64,000 nt of DNA from Conchocele bisecta (lineage: Eukaryota; Mollusca; Bivalvia; Lucinida; Thyasiridae), in the NCBI GenBank assembly GCA_029237695.1, contig CM055265.1, forward strand, positions 69,165,903 through 69,229,902. The letters run 5' to 3'. Both the position numbers and the translations under genes were made by a program. A model generated the notes under the pieces. The model was not told where the DNA came from. It saw only the letters and a list, made by a program, of their open reading frames with translations, and ran no database searches. Positions within the stretch are counted from its first letter, which is position 1. Each line of letters begins with the position of its first letter. Below, one piece after another: positions 60,480 through 64,000 of this stretch.

Positions 60480-60779
60480 GTGAGACCCCATGGTGTGACT
60501 TCACTGTCTCTAATTCTTGCTTTCACCCCTAAGTAACTGGAATGGACTGTGATATGTTAATTTTGCAATCAATCCAACCGTCACAAAATGGTTTTCAGAT
60601 TAGTCCATTTTTGAAAAGGGGGTATTTTTTTGTTCTCAAAAATATGAAAATTACTTTAAAAAAGTGCAGATCCTGATGAGACGGCTCGTTACGAGCTGGC
60701 TCATTTGGATCTGCACTGTTTGCATAAACCGCTATAGCGGGCTTTCGGGTTCAAAGGGTTAAATACAGTCATCACTCTT

Positions 60780-61145
60780 GTAAAATCCTATCTCACATCC
60801 TACCTTGTATGCTTCACGGACAACACCATCTTGTTCAGGTGTGGTCCTATGGTCTAACTTCACTGTGTCTAATTCCTGCTTTGAATATAATATGAAATCA
60901 TCACTCGTGTAAATTCCTCTATCATGCCTTATCTTGTATACTTCACAGACAACACCATCTTGTTCAGGTGAGGTCCTATGGTCTAACTTCACTGTGTCTA
61001 ATTCCTGCTTTGAATATAATATGAAATCATCATTTGTAAATTCCTCTATCACATCTGACTGTTTACTCTTCACACAGAAATGCTATACTGTTCAGATGAG
61101 GGCCCCATGGTCTAATTTTACTGCGTCTAATTCCTGCTTTAAATA
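60780..61145 (+). repeat. Tandem copies of the exon 21 3' end and donor
   Basis: Three units of about 115-125 bp repeating 'cttgtatgcttcacggacaa', 'caccatcttgttcagg' and 'tctaacttcactgtgtctaa', diverged copies of 60444-60530. The donor is kept as caggtgtgg and caggtgagg in two units. Confidence 0.8.
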
Positions 61146-61163
61146 AAATATTAGATCACCACT

Positions 61164-62195
61164 CATTATACCCCCCGCAACGAGTTGTGGGGGGGTATAC
61201 TGGAGTCAGGTTGTCCGTCCGTCCGTCCGTCCGTCCGGGCACACATTAGGGTACTTATGTGACTAGCCCCACAGGGTTATGGACTTGGTAAAGGATAGGG
61301 TTGGTTACAATTAGCCACCTAAAAAATCCTTTTATGTGGCTAAAAATCGTTTTATGTGGCTAATATTTAACATGTGATAAGCCACATAAGTATAGTATTC
61401 TAAGAACGTCCGTCCGTCCGTGTGTCTGTGCGTCCGCGTAAACTTAACATCAGAGAAATATTGTTATAACTTCTATTTCCTTCATCTAAAATGCTTGATA
61501 TTTCACACATGCATTCCTGTAAGGCTCTACTACCATGCTGTGCCAAATCCACGACCGTCCAACCCCCGCTGATCCCAAGGTCAAGGTCAAATACTTAGTC
61601 TCTTTACAAAACTTAACATCAGAGAAATATTGTTCTAACTTCTATTTCCTTGATCTAAAATTCTTAATATTTCACACATGCATTCCTGTAAGGCTCTAAT
61701 ACCATGCTGTGCCAAATCCATGACCGTCCAACCCCCGCTGATCCCAATGTCAAGGTCAAATACTTAGAGATATGTTATAACTTCTATTTCCTTCATTGAA
61801 AATTCTTATTATTTCACGTGTGCATTCCTCTAAGGTTGTACTATCATGCTGTGACAAATCTATGACTGTCCAACCCCTGCTGATCCCAAGGTCAAGGTCA
61901 CATACTTAGTCTCTTTACAAAACTTAACATCAGAGAAATATGTTATAACTTCTATTTCTTTCATTGAAAATACATTAATATTTCATATGCTGTGACAAAT
62001 CCCCGCTGATCTCGAGGTCAACGTCACATACATACCGTATAACCTCGAATTAACGCCCCCCTCCTAATAAACACGCCCCCCCCCCCCCCTCCCCCCACCC
62101 CAAATAAAAAATATTTTTTTTTACCAATGACCGCCAATTTCAAACACAAATAATCTTTAAATCCTTATTTGTGTTTGAAATTGGTGGTCCTTGGT

Positions 62196-62247
<52 letters not shown>

Positions 62248-62870
62248 GGCTAATAAACGCCCCCCCTCACCCCCCCATAAAAAAAAAAACAAAAACAAAA
62301 AGGGACCGCCAATTTCAAACACAAATAATCCTTAAATCCTTATTTTTGTGTTTGAATTTTATTTTATTTTTTTTTTTTTTTTTACTGGCTAATAAACGCC
62401 CCCCCCCCACCCCTTTTGTAAAATGTAACGCCTCCGGGGGCGTCAATTCGAGGTTATACGGTAGGCTCTTTACAAAACTTAACATCAGAGAAATCGATTA
62501 TAACTTCTATTTCCTTGCTCGGATCTGCTTCACATTTCACACACTCATTGCTCCAATGGACCTCTACCACCCTGTGGCAAATAAACGCCCCCCCACCCCC
62601 CCCCCCCCCCCCCCCCCCCGCCCCCCCTTTTGTAGAATGTAACGCCTCCGGGGCGTTAATTCGAGGTTATACGGTAGTCTCTTTACAAAACTTAACATCA
62701 GAGAAATCGGTTATAACTTCTATTTCCTTGCTCGGATCTGCTTCACATTTCACACACTCATTGCTCCAATGGACCTCTACCACCCTGTGACAAATTCACG
62801 TTCATGCCGCTCGCGCTAATCCCAGAGTCAAGGTCACCAGCCCACACACTTGGAAATTTTTACATATTTT
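61164..62870 (+). mobile_element. Helitron-like element with about 170 bp cores and MITE inserts
   Basis: Head 'attataccccccgcaacgag' with hairpin to 'ggggggtata', CGTCC run, then cores with 'aaacttaacatcagagaaat', 'cacacatgcattcctgtaag' and 'cccaaggtcaaggtca'. Cores resume after each poly-C/poly-T insert. The 3' end is not clear. Confidence 0.65.
62034..62676. mobile_element. MITE with poly-T and poly-C, two related copies
   Basis: 'ccgtataacctcgaattaac' at 62036 is the inverse of 'tcaattcgaggttatacggt' at 62443, and of a second end at 62656-62675. The interior has a T run of about 47 bases (62198-62244) and repeated C runs (for example 62585-62620), where the assembly may be unreliable. 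The frames with long Phe, Lys or Pro runs come from these. Confidence 0.75.
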
Positions 62871-62994
62871 AGGGGTACCTGGGCCCACGCGGGGTTATTC
62901 CGTAAGCCTCGTTTACTGACCAATCTAGTTTAAAATGTAAACTTCACCGTCAATTACTGCTTCATCCACAGAGAATTGGAGGGTATTCATATCT

Positions 62995-63225
62995 TAACCC
63001 TTTCCCTGTTTTGCGATATTTCGACTCATCCAAATAGAAAACATCTGAATAAAAGAATGAAATGCTGGGTCAAATGATGGTTAAATTATCTGATAGAGTA
63101 GAAAACGTTGTGGGAAAAGGAGAAATTGCTTGTTACAAGCAATTTCTCCTTTTCCCACAATGTTTTCAAAAGACATCTTCTGCAGAGGCGTGAAAAGGCA
63201 TCTCTATCAGGGAAAGGGTTAACGA
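62995..63225. mobile_element. Foldback element, 'gaaattgcttgttacaagca' centre
   Basis: 'gggaaaaggagaaattgctt' is complementary to 'aagcaatttctccttttccc', and the outer ends read 'taaccctttccctg' and 'cagggaaagggtta'. Confidence 0.8.
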
Positions 63226-63639
63226 TTCATCGTTAACCCTTTCAACACTACATACCTCTTTTGTGGTGTGTGCCAATAGTGTTGATCCAGATGAGCCGGT
63301 TTGTAACGAGCCGTTTCATCAGGATCTGCACTTTTTGCAAGTTCTTTTCTTATTTTTGTAGAAAAACACACACCCCCTGCTTATAAATGGACTCGTCTGA
63401 AAATAATTTTGTGACAACTGAAATGGTCCTTAACACTTTTCATACTGAGGATACGCCATTATATTTGCGGAAAATCCTAAATATTTTCCTTCTATGCTCT
63501 CAGAAGTATATGTAGCGACCACCATTTGAACCATCTTGTCGACATGATTCAAATGAGTGGTCACAACATATACTTTCATTGAGAAATAACAAAAATAAAA
63601 ACAAAATATTTAATAAATTTCATACCCGTAAAGGTGTAC

Positions 63640-64000
63640 GTATTTCGAAAATAATTCCAGCACAAAAATATTTACACAATTCCCTAACATTTGATTGGTC
63701 CGTAGCAAGTCTCTGTCCAAAATTTATATCCCAGTAAACTGCCATGCCGAACTACTTTCCGTAACCGTCAGGCGCAGTTAAAATAATTCTTAAGAAAACG
63801 GAAAATAAACACATTTTGTTGATTAATTTATTTCAAATGCTGGAATTATAAGGAATGAATGGCCTTTTTGTGGAATTTATCGGGGATATAAACTTGGAAA
63901 AGTCGCGGGAATACTGACGAGGCCTTCCGGCCTTCCGGCCTTCGTCCAGTATTCCCGCGACTTTTCCAAGTTTATACCCCGATAAATTCCACAAAAAGGC
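63640..64000. mobile_element. Long hairpin element, cut by the window end
   Basis: Second copy of the element at 2124-2530. It holds the uninterrupted site (63725-63760) that is occupied by the 2.5 kb element at 21394. The hairpin arm 'aagtcgcgggaatact' is followed by its complement before the window ends. Confidence 0.8.

Noticed and set aside
62169..62790. Frames with poly-Phe, poly-Lys or poly-Pro
   Set aside because: Come from poly-T and poly-C runs of a MITE.

Overview
This window looks like intron-rich genomic DNA of a mollusc, most likely a bivalve. It is AT-rich and holds one large-intron gene on the + strand. The introns are packed with tRNA-derived SINEs, foldback MITEs and 'pearl'-like Helitron-type elements, which have 150-175 bp tandem cores behind CGTC microsatellites. 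The species cannot be named from sequence alone. No prokaryotic features, rRNA, functional tRNA or CRISPR array are present.

The gene is the main content. By reading splice sites and phases by hand I found 21 coding exons between 1348 and 60479. All are GT-AG, every junction keeps phase, and together they give 2204 nt, about 734 codons. The gene is open at both window edges. The product reads: second half of an extended Tudor domain (exons 1-5), a complete extended Tudor domain (exons 5-9), a linker (exons 10-11), an ARM/HEAT-type helical repeat region (exons 12-20), and the start of a CS (p23-like) domain (exon 21). Tudor plus CS recalls the TDRD12/Yb group of piRNA-pathway proteins. However, no helicase lies between the two Tudor domains, and the ARM block is not part of that family as I know it. 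This architecture is the best candidate here for something undescribed.

Layout: 1-1347, tail of a composite Helitron-like element, ATCA-type repeats and a MITE. 1348-1437, exon 1. 1438-15305, a 13.9 kb intron holding two nests of transposons: a small MITE at about 3595-8450 exploded by four or more insertions, and Helitron-like elements nested inside each other at 8655-14425. 15306-26594, exons 2-7. 26595-37804, an 11.2 kb intron built around a 67 bp minisatellite copied from the end of exon 7. That array was later split by a truncated non-LTR retrotransposon (27231-28794) and by a 4.7 kb Academ-like DNA transposon with a 3 bp target duplication (29817-34541). 37805-60479, exons 8-21 with MITE-rich introns. 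60480-64000, downstream repeats.

A second notable theme is that at least four exons of this gene have had their splice junction copied into a tandem array next to the true exon (exons 3, 7, 9 and 21). Each array contains many decoy splice sites.
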